This document shows positions 1 through 8,622 of a DNA stretch of 64,000 bases, one piece after another. Made by a program: the position numbers and the translations under genes. Location: positions 1-64,000 of the forward strand of contig DEFL01000033.1 in assembly GCA_002350845.1 (NCBI GenBank), written 5' to 3'. Source of the stretch: Christensenella sp. UBA2853 (GTDB lineage: Bacteria; Bacillota; Clostridia; Christensenellales; Aristaeellaceae). The notes under the pieces are model-generated. The model saw only the letters and a program-made list of their open reading frames with translations. It searched no databases and had not been told where the DNA came from. How positions within the stretch are numbered: the first letter of the stretch is position 1; the number at the start of each line of letters is the position of its first letter.

Positions 1-25
1 AATCCTCCCCGCAAACTGGAATTTG

Positions 26-427
26 TCAGCATCTCATAAAACCACAACAGCCTATTTCCGAAAACTCAGAAAAGCCTAATGACTTATAGAAAGCAACTGT
101 TTGAGAAGTATTGTCCGTAGTCAACTCAATTTGTCGAACATCAGGATATCTTTCAAGAACGGCTTTCAGCAGAGCGGTTCCAACTCCTTTGCGTTGCGCG
201 CTCGGAAACACTAAAATATCCTGAATGAATACAATAGTAAACCCATCGCCAACAACTCTAATGATTCCAAGCAACTCATCGCTCTCGTATGCAGCCAAAA
301 CGAGTAAGGAGTTTTTGTATCCTTGCTCCAACACTGGCATATTCTCTATATATGCAGTCCAGCCGACTTCAGTATAAAGCCGACGAATCTCCGCTTCTTT
401 GTAATCTTTGTATTCTTTGATTTCCAT
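26..427 (-). CDS. GNAT family N-acetyltransferase
   Basis: A 133-residue protein of normal length for a single-domain GNAT enzyme, which moves an acetyl group from acetyl-CoA to an amine. The acetyl-CoA loop is visible as QRKGVGTALLKAV near residues 78-90. It follows the beta-4 strand (IVFIQDILVFP) and precedes the C-terminal helix and strand NTSQTVAFYKSLGF, a typical GNAT ending. There is no signal peptide. It is read away from the next gene and has no operon partner in view. The substrate cannot be told. The family call is firm. Confidence 0.9.
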   Translation of the reverse strand: MEIKEYKDYKEAEIRRLYTEVGWTAYIENMPVLEQGYKNSLLVLAAYESDELLGIIRVVGDGFTIVFIQDILVFPSAQRKGVGTALLKAVLERYPDVRQIELTTDNTSQTVAFYKSLGFSEFSEIGCCGFMRC

Positions 428-540
428 TTATGCCCTCACAAATTCCGATTGATGAGCCGAAGCCCATTTAACAATTCTACCATCCTCGTCAGATTCCTGC
501 AATCAATTCTATGCACCCTGAGTGCGGAAAGGAGGTCTCA

Positions 541-726
541 TTGGCCAACATGAACAATCCCCCTGTTGTCGAAGAACCAAAGGCAGCTAAGAAGCCGATG
601 CTTGTTCTCAGCATTGGCAGCGGAACATACCCCATCTTCCTGCAATTCAACACGAAGAGCAGCACGAGTCTGGAAGAACGAATCAAGCAACTGATTCGCG
701 ATGAAGTGTTTTCCACTCCTGCCTGA
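541..726 (+). CDS. TnpW-like small transposon-encoded protein (relic)
   Basis: A short protein of about 60 residues. It has a Pro/Glu/Lys-rich start (NNPPVVEEPKAAKKP), a hydrophobic strand, and a C-terminal helix (SLEERIKQLIRDE). This matches in layout the small TnpW-type proteins carried by Firmicute conjugative and mobilisable elements, whose function is not known. GGAGG at 531-535 sits 5 bases before TTG 541. ATG 550 is the alternative start, but its spacing is 14 bases. No recombinase or relaxase is next to it, so it is probably an orphan left by an excised element. The assignment rests on remembered family resemblance. Confidence 0.55.
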   Translation: MANMNNPPVVEEPKAAKKPMLVLSIGSGTYPIFLQFNTKSSTSLEERIKQLIRDEVFSTPA

Positions 727-952
727 CACAAACGGAAACGATTCTTTTTCATGCCGCCGAACCAGTGAAAAAAGGCTTAACAAATGAATCATCTCAGCCG
801 GCTATGCACAGCTCATTTCGGCGATTTCAGTCCCGGTCTGATTGTGTCATGCACGCCTCATGCCTTTTGACATTTTGCTCAGTCCATTGTATAGTTTGAT
901 CAGACAAAAACTGCCCGATACTACATATACAAGGAAAAGAGATGTTCTGCCG

Positions 953-1363
953 ATGATCCGTCCGCTGGTTCATAACGATCAGTTTCTCTCCATACCTTCC
1001 ACCCCTGCCGGAAAGGAAGATCTTGCCATCGTCCGTGATCTCACCGATACGCTCAAAGCGCACCGGTCTTCCTGCGTGGGCATGGCAGCCAATATGATCG
1101 GGTTTTCCAAATGCATCATTGTCATTGCCCCTTTCGGCATGCCGATTCCCATGCTCAATCCCCGCATTCTCTCCCAAAGCGGTCCCTACGAAACAGAGGA
1201 GGGCTGTCTGTGCCATACCGGTCAGAAAAGTGTGACACGGTATCAGCGCATTGAAGTGGTCTGGGAAGATCCGGACTTTCAGGAACACACTGCCGTCTTT
1301 GAAGCATTTACGGCGCAGATCATTCAGCACGAAGTGGATCATCTGCACGGTATTCTCATCTGA
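953..1363 (+). CDS. def: Divergent peptide deformylase
   Basis: A 136-residue protein. The family normally removes the formyl group from the N-terminal Met of new proteins, using a metal held by one Cys and two His. Motif 2 is EEGCL (metal Cys) and motif 3 is QHEVDHLHG (two metal His and the catalytic Glu), both intact. Motif 1 is GMAANMIG, where the usual form is GLAAPQIG, so the conserved Gln is replaced by Met. The frame stays open upstream to 842, but homology begins at MIRPL. The ribosome site is weak (AAGGA at 931-935, far upstream), so the start is uncertain. It is monocistronic. It is probably a secondary deformylase or a PDF-like enzyme rather than the essential copy. Confidence 0.8.
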   Translation: MIRPLVHNDQFLSIPSTPAGKEDLAIVRDLTDTLKAHRSSCVGMAANMIGFSKCIIVIAPFGMPIPMLNPRILSQSGPYETEEGCLCHTGQKSVTRYQRIEVVWEDPDFQEHTAVFEAFTAQIIQHEVDHLHGILI

Positions 1364-1377
1364 CAGGCAGATACAGC

Positions 1378-1418
1378 AGCAGCGGGCACCGAAGAACCGG
1401 CGCCCGCTGCTTTGTCTT
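1378..1418. terminator. Convergent hairpin terminator
   Basis: Inverted repeat AGCAGCGGGC (1378-1387) and GCCCGCTGCT (1402-1411), followed by a T-rich run. It lies between the ends of the deformylase gene (+) and the GH4 gene (-) and probably serves the plus strand. Confidence 0.65.
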
Positions 1419-2812
1419 TATTCAAACCATTTTTCCGGGAGATAGGCCCTCTGCGCTTCCAGCATGTCATCAAACAGCTTTTTGCCGTCTTCCGGACGCA
1501 CCAGGGAAAGCTGCGGATCGTTCAGGAAGGTGGACAGGCCGAGTTTTCTGTCACAGTTCAGCGCGGCCGTCAGAGTGTTCTCCTGATTGTAGACATGTCT
1601 TGCGATCAGGGGAAGGATCGGTGCGGGCACAGGTCCTGCGTACACAGGCTCAATCCGGTTCAGTCCGAACAGCGCATTGGTCTCCACCACAGCGCCTATC
1701 GGGAGATTGGGAATCTGGCCGCGGTTTGGAATATTGACGTTGCTGACCAGGTCTCCAAGACCCAGGACAGCCTTGAGCAGCAGATGGCCTTCCTCACCGC
1801 TGGCCTTGAGCTGCACTTCCTCTTTCCCGGAAATCAGATCATCCGACCGTTTCATGCGCCGGGAGAGATCTTCAATTCGCCAGTCCACCGGTGTCAGTCC
1901 AAACTTCCAGGAGTGAACGGTTTCCGGATCGCGGGTATACCATGGCGCCATGAACTCTGCCAGATGCCGGTCGCCGGCCGCTGCGATCGCCCCATAGCGG
2001 CGGAAGAGATCAAACTTGACCCGATGGGCACACGAGAAGAAGGAATTCATCCAGTTGTTGTCTTTTCCTTCCTCAAAGCCTTCCTCAAAATACTTGTCCG
2101 CAAACGCGGCATAGTGCGGCATCAGGTCGATATCCCTGTAGGTTGCTTTCGTAATCCAGGTAAAATGGTTGATGCCGGTTACCGTCGTGCGGATATCCTG
2201 CCGCTGAACGCCGGGAATGCCGAGCTCACGGTCCAGCATGGCGCACAGAAGCTTCTGTGTGCCGAACACCTCATGGCAGCAGCCGAAAGCTTTGATGTCG
2301 GGGAACACCTCATAGAGCGTGCGGACGCACAGCGTCATCGGATTGGTGTAATTGATCACCCATGCATCCGGGCAGCATGTGCGGATCGCCTGACCGATGG
2401 TCACAAACATGGGAATGGTGCGCATGGCCCGCATAAAGCCGCCGGCACCCACGGTGTCGCCGACCGGCTGATACACACCCAGCCGTTCCGGCAGATGGAC
2501 ATCACTCTTCATTTCCTGGAACGTGGCAGGCAGAATGGAGATCACAATAAAATCTGCTCCGCGCAGTGCCTCCTCCAGAGTCGCTGAAACCGTAAAATAC
2601 CAGTGCGCCTTTGCGTCCGGATGCGCCATGATTTTGTTGCCGATAATTTCATTGCGCCGTGCAGCGCTCTCATCAATGTCGTACAGTCGAACTTCTCCGC
2701 CCATATCCGGATCCATGGCCAGGTCGGTCATGAAGCCCCATGCCCATCCTCTTGAGCCGCCTCCGATATAGGCAACCTTCAAATGCTTTGCTCTGTCTTT
2801 TTCAAACGTCAT
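1418..2812 (-). CDS. GH4 family glycosidase, probable alpha-galacturonidase
   Basis: A 464-residue cytoplasmic enzyme. GH4 enzymes cleave glycosides by a redox mechanism that needs NAD+ and a divalent metal such as Mn2+. The N-terminal Rossmann motif is VAYIGGGSRGW, the substrate segment is NYTNPM, and the metal motif is CCHEVFG. The CHEV form is, to my knowledge, typical of the alpha-galacturonidase (LplD-type) branch, not of alpha-glucosidases or 6-phosphoglycosidases. AGGAG lies 10 bases before Met at 2812; the Met at 2821 would be only about one base from it, so 2812 is preferred. No transporter is adjacent. It fits the pectin genes 55 kb away. The family is firm; the substrate is inferred from one motif. 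Confidence 0.88.
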   Translation of the reverse strand: MTFEKDRAKHLKVAYIGGGSRGWAWGFMTDLAMDPDMGGEVRLYDIDESAARRNEIIGNKIMAHPDAKAHWYFTVSATLEEALRGADFIVISILPATFQEMKSDVHLPERLGVYQPVGDTVGAGGFMRAMRTIPMFVTIGQAIRTCCPDAWVINYTNPMTLCVRTLYEVFPDIKAFGCCHEVFGTQKLLCAMLDRELGIPGVQRQDIRTTVTGINHFTWITKATYRDIDLMPHYAAFADKYFEEGFEEGKDNNWMNSFFSCAHRVKFDLFRRYGAIAAAGDRHLAEFMAPWYTRDPETVHSWKFGLTPVDWRIEDLSRRMKRSDDLISGKEEVQLKASGEEGHLLLKAVLGLGDLVSNVNIPNRGQIPNLPIGAVVETNALFGLNRIEPVYAGPVPAPILPLIARHVYNQENTLTAALNCDRKLGLSTFLNDPQLSLVRPEDGKKLFDDMLEAQRAYLPEKWFE

Positions 2813-3054
2813 GCTGTTCATGCTCCTTTTTCATTGATGATTCTGCTACGGCGTGAATGATTATATCGTCCCCGGCATGCCCTGTAAACGGCTGCCCATC
2901 TGCTTCCGTCTGATCTCTCCAGCTTTACTGTTCCTGCTGTGTTTTTCAGGTGGTTTCCGTGCGTTCTGACCGCCCTTCCGGAAGGGATGCGCAGAAACTT
3001 TGTGACCATTTGTGAATAGTTTGTGTATTTTTGCATGTAATTTTGTTTATTTCC

Positions 3055-3083
3055 TTTACATAAGAAGCATTTCGCGATACAAT
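3055..3083 (+). promoter_or_regulatory. Sigma-A-type promoter
   Basis: TTTACA (3055-3060), a 17-base spacer, and TACAAT (3078-3083), placed 45 bases before the secreted protein gene. It is the only clear signal in the divergent gap 2813-3128. Confidence 0.65.
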
Positions 3084-3128
3084 TCTAATGGATAATTCTC
3101 TTTTCCATTCCTTGTGAGGATGGAAAAT

Positions 3129-4337
3129 ATGATTGAAATGGGGATACCTTTTATGTGCAAACGTCTGATTTCTGTTCTTCTCACCCTTGGCCTTCTGCTT
3201 CAGATTCTCCCTGCCATGGCTGCAGATGACGGTGCAGATCCGCTGGTTTATTCGGAACTCAGCAGTCTGATCGATGTTGTCCTGAATTATGCCAAAACGC
3301 AGGAACCGATCCTTGTGCCCGAAAACGAAGCAGATATCACCGAGGATGGTTATGCATTCCAGTATACCTTCGGAACACTGTACATGAATCATCCTCAGAT
3401 GGACGAGGACGCTGCCCTGCTTTCCTTTGTCATCAACAGCGAAATCACCGCCTGCCATGATACCTATATCGGTGAGCCCGTCAAAGACCTGCTGGCCTCG
3501 TTCTACAGTGAAAACGAGAAACTCTCAGGCGATTATGAGCATGCTGTGCTGTATGTTTTTGACAGTCTGCCCGAGTATGCTGCCTGGGCCTGGGTTTCCA
3601 GGGATGGCCAGCGCATCACCAGCGTGCAGTATTCTGTCCATGATCAGCTTGAAGACGGTTCCTATTCCGATATTGGCCTGATGTATAACATTGAATCCGA
3701 CACGGTGGACCGCATCCGCCTGTACGGTGCCTCCGCCAGCATTTCTCTGGCCGACGTTCAGGCTACCCTCGCCCTCGTCGAACGCAGTGCACGCGACCGC
3801 TCCTACTCCGCCGTTGCTTCGAGCTATGATGGTCTCACTCTGACGCCCTTCGGCGAAAGCGATCTTGTTTTCTCCGGGATCGATTTTCTCCATACAACCC
3901 CCGAAGAAGCGGTCCGGCTGCTGGGCGAACCGATTGAAGATACCACCATGGATGACTCCGACGGAAGCCGGATGCGCAGAATGGACTTCGGTGTGTGTGA
4001 AATCTTCTTCCGCACCGCCTCCAACAGCACCCAGCCTGTGATTGCTTCTGTCACTGTCAGTTCTGACACCTTTGAAGGTCCCCGCTCCCTGCGTATCGGT
4101 GACGACTTTTCATCCGTGCTGACCCGCTTCCGTTTCGGGGAGGGTGAATATGCCGACAACCGTGAAGTCCTTTACGGAGACCTGAACAGCGGCAACTATG
4201 GTCTGAGTGAATATGGTGATGATGCATCTGCTGTTCTCCGCTATCACACCGTGGCCCAGGACGGAACTTCTGTTCTTCTGATGGGTGTATTCCATGAAAT
4301 GAAGCTCTCAGAGCTTCTGATTCTCCGCGATAACTGA
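3129..4337 (+). CDS. Secreted protein of unknown function
   Basis: A 402-residue protein with an N-terminal signal peptide (LISVLLTLGLLLQILPAMAA, cleavage expected after the AMA motif). No lipobox Cys is present. The exported part is acidic, with many Asp, Glu and Tyr residues and no catalytic motif that I recognise. Met 3129 is chosen because GAGGA ends 8 bases upstream; an in-frame Met at 3153 (MCKRLIS) is also possible. The stop lies 15 bases before the start of the large TPR protein, so the two are likely cotranscribed from the promoter at 3055 and may act together at the cell surface. Function unknown. Confidence 0.8.
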   Translation: MIEMGIPFMCKRLISVLLTLGLLLQILPAMAADDGADPLVYSELSSLIDVVLNYAKTQEPILVPENEADITEDGYAFQYTFGTLYMNHPQMDEDAALLSFVINSEITACHDTYIGEPVKDLLASFYSENEKLSGDYEHAVLYVFDSLPEYAAWAWVSRDGQRITSVQYSVHDQLEDGSYSDIGLMYNIESDTVDRIRLYGASASISLADVQATLALVERSARDRSYSAVASSYDGLTLTPFGESDLVFSGIDFLHTTPEEAVRLLGEPIEDTTMDDSDGSRMRRMDFGVCEIFFRTASNSTQPVIASVTVSSDTFEGPRSLRIGDDFSSVLTRFRFGEGEYADNREVLYGDLNSGNYGLSEYGDDASAVLRYHTVAQDGTSVLLMGVFHEMKLSELLILRDN

Positions 4338-4352
4338 CCGAGGTGATCTGCC

Positions 4353-7300
4353 TTGAAAATTGACCTTTCATGCCCCTCTGAAGTCTGGCGCTGCCGGCTG
4401 ATCGACAAAGAAGGCACAGGGGCTGAGGTGACACTGAACAACCTTGCTGACAAACCGGTGACTTCCACAGAGGTCACCCTTGTGCTCCACGGCCGTGACG
4501 GTGATGAATCGAGCCGTGTACTTTTCCGTGCGCATGACCTGTATGCCGAGCCTGGCGAACCCTATGATTTCATCGTCCCGCTCCCGCAGGATGAAGACAA
4601 AACACTTCCCCACAAAGTCGAAGTGTTCATCGAAAAAATCTGGTACAGCGATGGTCTTGTCTGGCGGCGCGGGCGGTCCCCCATGACCGAATACACGTCC
4701 AACGCGGCCAGCGGCCGCGATCTTGAAATGCTGCGCTTTGTCGCCGGGGATCAGGCGGTGGGGTTTCCCGAAGAACAGGAAAATGTGTGGGTCTGCGTAT
4801 GCGGCCGTCCGAATGCGCTGGACACCGAAGTCTGCGCCCACTGCAAAAGAAAACGCGAGGATGTCTTCCGTCTTTATCAGCGCGATGCGGTTGAAGCCGC
4901 GGTGGATGCACACCAGCGCAAGCTGGAACTGCATGCCCGCGCCACTCGTGAAGCCGCATCCCGGCAGCAGGCTGAGAAGGAAAAAGTACTCCGGAAAAAG
5001 ACCAACAAGCGCAGGCGTTTTGCCCGTCTGTCCATCACGCTTCTGATTCTCCTTGCCCTTGCCTACGGCATCTACTTCCATCTGCTCCCCTATATCCGTT
5101 ACCGCCAGGCAGTGAATCTCCTGAATCAGGGAAGTTATACCGAAGCGATCACTGCATTTTCGACAATGCCCGGGTATATGGATGCCAATGATCTGCTGGT
5201 CCGTTCCCGTTATGAACAGGGAAGACAGCTGCTGGATGCAGGAACTGAAACCAGCCTGGTGCAGGCGCATCAGGTTTTTGAAGCACTGGGCAGTTATATG
5301 GACTGTCCGACTCAGCTGAAACAGTCCGATTATCTCCGCGCCACGCTGCTCCTCAACGACGGCCGCATTTCTGAGGCGACAGAGCTTTTCACTGCCCTGG
5401 GCACCTATCTGGACAGTGCAGACATGCTCACCAAATGCAATTATCAGAAAGCGCTTCAGCTCTTTGGATCCGGTGAATATGCCGAAGCAGCTCAGGTCTT
5501 TGAATCCCTGGGCACCTATGAGGAAAGCCCGTCCTATGCCATGTCCTGCCGTCTGGAAATGGGCAGGGCTGCCATTGCCGCGGGGGATCCTGACACAGCC
5601 ATCTCCCTGCTTTCCACGGTCCGTACCCTTGAAGAAAGCGAAAGCCTGCTCCGTCAGGCACACTATCTGAAAGGAACCCAGCTCTTTGAAGCCGGCGACA
5701 CCAGTGCGGCCGGAGGCGAATTCCTGGCTGCAGGAGATTATGCTGACGCGCACGATATGGCAAGACAGTGTATCTATGCACCAGCTCTGGAGGCCATGAA
5801 CAACGGCGAATTCACCGTCGCTGCCACCATGTTCGCCTCGATCTCAGGGTATCTTGATGCCGATGAAAAGCGCGTTTCCTGTCTCTATCAGGAAGCCAAA
5901 ACGGCTATGAAAGATACAGAATATCAGCGCGCGCTGTCTCTGCTTGTCCAGCTGCCGCAGGACTATGCTGACACAGCCACTCTGATCTCCGACTGCCATT
6001 ATCTTCCTGCCAAAGCCGCTTTTGAGCGCGGAGAATATGAATCCGCCGCTGCCGCTTTCGAAGCGCTGGGAAATTATTCCGATTCGGAGAAGATGCTCCA
6101 GAAAGTCAGATATGCCTGGGCCGGTGCACTGGCAGATGCCGGTGAGCTGGAAAAGGCAGCTGAATTGTACAAGATGCTCGGGACCTACTCGAGAAGCGCT
6201 GCGCTCTATAAAAAGACCGTCTATGCCCTGGCCGGACAATACATGGAGACCGGTGAGTATGACAAAGCTGCGGCCCTTTATGAAGAGCTCGGCGGGTATA
6301 TGCAGAGCAAAACCCATCTGAACGAAGCGCGTTATGCATCTGCAAAGGCACAGTATGATGCCGGAAAATATGATGAAGCCAAAGCGCTCTTTACAGAGCT
6401 CGGGGCCTATTCCGACTGCCGCACCATGGTGAAGGCCTGTGATTACGCCTCAGCGTCTGCCCTGAAGACTGCAGGAAAATTTGAAGAAGCCGCTTCCCTG
6501 TTTGAATCGCTCGCCGATTACGAAGACAGTAAGGATCAGCGCCTGCAGTGCCTCTATCAGCAGGCTGAATCCCTCCTCAAAGACGGAAAACGCACGGCTG
6601 CCCATGATCTGTTCCTTTCTCTTGCCGACTATTCCGACAGTGCCGACCGTGCCAGGTCCATCATCTATCAGGACGCCGAAGCCCTGACTGATCAAGGTAA
6701 ATTGAGTGAAGCCGTTGCGCTCTTTGATTCGATCGCTGATTATCTCGACAGCGCACAGCGCGCAAACGAATGCCGTTACAAAGTCGCGGAATCCCTGGAG
6801 ACCGCAGGCAGCCTGACGGAGGCAGCTTCTGCCTTTGAGGCACTGGGCAGCTATCAGGATGCCGGAGCCCGGGCACAGAATGCAAGGTACACTTACGCTG
6901 TGAATCTCCTCGAGAATGGGGAACTGGAAAAGGCCGCTGAAGCCTTTGCACTTCTTGGTGCCTATCAGGATGCACAGAACCGACTGCACGAAACCTATTA
7001 CGCGCTCGGTCAGGCTGCAGCCGATGCCGGCGACCAGCAGCTGGCCCTTTCCTACTTTGAGAAAGCGGGCTCCTATGAGGATGCAGAGGCTGCCAAAGAA
7101 GCTTTCACAGTGTCCATTTACAAGGATGCAGCAGAGAAAGCGCGCGCTGCCCATGCTGAGGGCAGTCTTCCGGCCGTTGCTGCAGCGCTGGATGGTCTGA
7201 ATCTGACGGATCTTCCTGAAGAATACAGCGATCTTGCGGCTCTCTATTCTGAAGCCTGCACACAGACCGGTCTGAGCCTCTATACTGAAGGCCAGTATGA

Positions 7301-7628
7301 CAATGCTTACCCCTATCTCCAGAGAGTCTCCGAAAACGCCGAGGTTCAGACTGCGCTTGCAGAACGCTTTGTCTGGCAGCTGGCAGGAACCTGGGAAGGC
7401 GACGGCCATACCTTCGTTCTGCGGGCAGACGGAAGCTGCGTGATCGACGGTGAAGAGATGACCTGGTCTTACGACGACCTGGCCACGATAGAAACCAGTA
7501 CACAGACCAAATATAAAATCTTCTCGCTTGAAGGAGATCTGCTGACCCTGCGGCTCTCCGGATCGCTTGAAAACTGGTCCCTGAAGCGCACAGCACCGAG
7601 CGAACTGCTCCCTCTTCCTTTCAATTAA
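4353..7628 (+). CDS. Zinc-ribbon, single-pass membrane protein with about 18 TPR-like repeats
   Basis: A 1091-residue protein. Residues 1-120 form a beta-rich domain. A zinc ribbon follows (VCVCGRPNALDTEVCAHCKR, near residues 148-167), then a basic coiled segment, one membrane helix (near 226-246), and about 18 tandem repeats of about 37 residues to near residue 915. Each repeat follows the pattern YxxAxxLxxxGxYxEAxxxFxxLGxYxDS, a TPR/Sel1-like solenoid. The C-terminal 70 residues (AGTWEGDGHTFVLRADGS) look like a small beta-barrel domain. The start is TTG 4353, behind GAGGTGA. The topology implied is a zinc ribbon inside and the solenoid outside. Such proteins are seen in Clostridia with no assigned role; a scaffold is the simplest guess. 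Confidence 0.85.
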   Translation: MKIDLSCPSEVWRCRLIDKEGTGAEVTLNNLADKPVTSTEVTLVLHGRDGDESSRVLFRAHDLYAEPGEPYDFIVPLPQDEDKTLPHKVEVFIEKIWYSDGLVWRRGRSPMTEYTSNAASGRDLEMLRFVAGDQAVGFPEEQENVWVCVCGRPNALDTEVCAHCKRKREDVFRLYQRDAVEAAVDAHQRKLELHARATREAASRQQAEKEKVLRKKTNKRRRFARLSITLLILLALAYGIYFHLLPYIRYRQAVNLLNQGSYTEAITAFSTMPGYMDANDLLVRSRYEQGRQLLDAGTETSLVQAHQVFEALGSYMDCPTQLKQSDYLRATLLLNDGRISEATELFTALGTYLDSADMLTKCNYQKALQLFGSGEYAEAAQVFESLGTYEESPSYAMSCRLEMGRAAIAAGDPDTAISLLSTVRTLEESESLLRQAHYLKGTQLFEAGDTSAAGGEFLAAGDYADAHDMARQCIYAPALEAMNNGEFTVAATMFASISGYLDADEKRVSCLYQEAKTAMKDTEYQRALSLLVQLPQDYADTATLISDCHYLPAKAAFERGEYESAAAAFEALGNYSDSEKMLQKVRYAWAGALADAGELEKAAELYKMLGTYSRSAALYKKTVYALAGQYMETGEYDKAAALYEELGGYMQSKTHLNEARYASAKAQYDAGKYDEAKALFTELGAYSDCRTMVKACDYASASALKTAGKFEEAASLFESLADYEDSKDQRLQCLYQQAESLLKDGKRTAAHDLFLSLADYSDSADRARSIIYQDAEALTDQGKLSEAVALFDSIADYLDSAQRANECRYKVAESLETAGSLTEAASAFEALGSYQDAGARAQNARYTYAVNLLENGELEKAAEAFALLGAYQDAQNRLHETYYALGQAAADAGDQQLALSYFEKAGSYEDAEAAKEAFTVSIYKDAAEKARAAHAEGSLPAVAAALDGLNLTDLPEEYSDLAALYSEACTQTGLSLYTEGQYDNAYPYLQRVSENAEVQTALAERFVWQLAGTWEGDGHTFVLRADGSCVIDGEEMTWSYDDLATIETSTQTKYKIFSLEGDLLTLRLSGSLENWSLKRTAPSELLPLPFN

Positions 7629-7848
7629 TATTCTCCATGTAAAGAATTCAGCACCTAATACGGAACGTCCTACAATCCATTCTTTTATTCCTCCACTCAT
7701 CTTCTCACACTAAAAACAAACTGTTTTCTTCATGGTAATCGTCGCATGCTCAAAATGGTCTAACCATTACGATGATACATCTTCAGAGTTTTTATGGAAG
7801 AAGAAAAAATCATTGTTTCTCGATTTATGTGTTTTTTATGTATTTGCT

Positions 7849-7877
7849 TTGCGTACAACCATAAAACAGTGTATACT
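7849..7877 (+). promoter_or_regulatory. Promoter of the small secreted peptide gene
   Basis: TATACT at 7872-7877 with a weak TTGCGT 17 bases upstream (7849-7854). AAGGAGGT follows 22 bases later, directly before the 56-codon gene. Confidence 0.55.
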
Positions 7878-7910
7878 GATTATAGTTCAATTATTTAAGG
7901 AGGTAATCCC

Positions 7911-8081
7911 ATGAAGAAAAGGTTGGTGGCTCTGTTTTTGGTCTTAACGCTGTCCCTGTCTCTCTTAACAGTTGCGTCCGCTGGAAAGACCGATACTTCT
8001 CAATGGTTCTCTGATATACCTAGTCGTGGTGGTGGATCCGCTCCAGGAACCGCAAAGAACACAGTTTACATGTTCAATTAA
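7911..8081 (+). CDS. Small secreted peptide, 56 residues
   Basis: A complete short gene with its own promoter, an ideal ribosome site (AAGGAGGT, 7 bases before ATG) and a terminator 35 bases after the stop. The product starts with a textbook signal peptide: MKKR, then a Leu/Val-rich core (LVALFLVLTLSLSLLTV), ending ASA before Gly 25. The predicted mature peptide has 32 residues and begins GKTDTSQWFSDIPSRGGGSA. It has no Cys and one Trp, ends in an aromatic segment (VYMFN), and carries net charge near +1 to +2. It is not a standard class IIa bacteriocin and no processing, immunity or export genes lie beside it. A signalling or structural peptide is possible. Function unknown. Confidence 0.75.
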   Translation: MKKRLVALFLVLTLSLSLLTVASAGKTDTSQWFSDIPSRGGGSAPGTAKNTVYMFN

Positions 8082-8116
8082 TTCTGTCATATCCCGAGTT
8101 TGACGAACAGAAGAAG

Positions 8117-8166
8117 AAAACGCCTTGAATTTTGGCCACTCAAAGCCAACATTCAAGACGTTTTTT
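8117..8166 (+). terminator. Terminator of the small peptide gene
   Basis: Long hairpin with nested arms: AAAACG/CGTTTT outside, CTTGAAT/ATTCAAG, then TTGGC/GCCAA inside, with loop CACTCAAA, ending in a run of six T. Confidence 0.85.
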
Positions 8167-8241
8167 AAGCTGATACAAGCATTTTCAAGTGGTTGACAAC
8201 ATGGACTACTTTTATACCCTAAGATGAACTTTCAAATAGGT

Positions 8242-8259
8242 CTTTTGACACTCAAACCA
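8242..8259. repeat. Copy 1 of an 18-bp near-repeat beside transposase relics
   Basis: CTTTTGACACTCAAACCA here matches CTTTTGACGCTCAAACCA at 22974-22991 at 17 of 18 positions. Both copies lie next to transposase debris, so this may be a terminal sequence of an insertion element. Confidence 0.5.
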
Positions 8260-8286
8260 CATTTTGAATCACAAGGGCAATATTGA

Positions 8287-8430
8287 TTATCTTTTTATCG
8301 AGATCAGGGCCTTTTCGTTGGAAGCGGTGTAATAGAGCGCGGTAATAAAACTGTGCTCCAGGAAAGCATTCCAGGCACCCCCAAGAGGAAAAAAAGAACA
8401 GGAGCTCCTGGAAAAGACAGAACTGGATAA
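8287..8430 (+). pseudogene. Transposase fragment (C-terminal region)
   Basis: A 47-codon open stretch reads RDQGLFVGSGVIERGNKTVL and continues in a basic tail to a stop at 8428. The VGSGVIERGNKTVLQ segment resembles the conserved C-terminal GSGxIExGxKTV block of DDE-type transposases. No start codon or N-terminal part remains. It overlaps nothing else and lies between the small peptide terminator and the oligopeptide transporter promoter. It is a decayed insertion-sequence relic; the IS family is not certain. Confidence 0.5.
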
Positions 8431-8448
8431 TGCGATTGAAACAGAGAA

Positions 8449-8494
8449 GCAGTGGAGATGTCAGGATGCATGATACTCCACTGCCTCCTTCTTT
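8449..8494 (+). terminator. Hairpin with T-rich tail
   Basis: Perfect 9-bp arms GCAGTGGAG (8449-8457) and CTCCACTGC (8476-8484) with an 18-base loop, then CTCCTTCTTTT. It is a weak terminator insulating the transporter promoter downstream. Confidence 0.45.
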
Positions 8495-8534
8495 TACCAA
8501 CAATTTGTATTCACACCCCATGCATATTGTACAT

Positions 8535-8563
8535 TTGACTTTTTAGTATGTATATAATAAAAT
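8535..8563 (+). promoter_or_regulatory. Promoter of the enlarged oligopeptide transporter operon
   Basis: TTGACT (8535-8540), a 17-base spacer, and TAAAAT (8558-8563). The overlapping TATAAT at 8553 would leave only 12 bases. Confidence 0.6.
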
Positions 8564-8622
8564 ATTCACCACCCGTGGGTCGCAATGACCTGATGGATAA
8601 TAACAAGGAGGGAAAAATCAAC

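Noticed and set aside
5100..7100. Regular DNA periodicity of about 111 bases
   Set aside because: It comes from the 37-residue protein repeats of the TPR-like gene, not from a DNA element.
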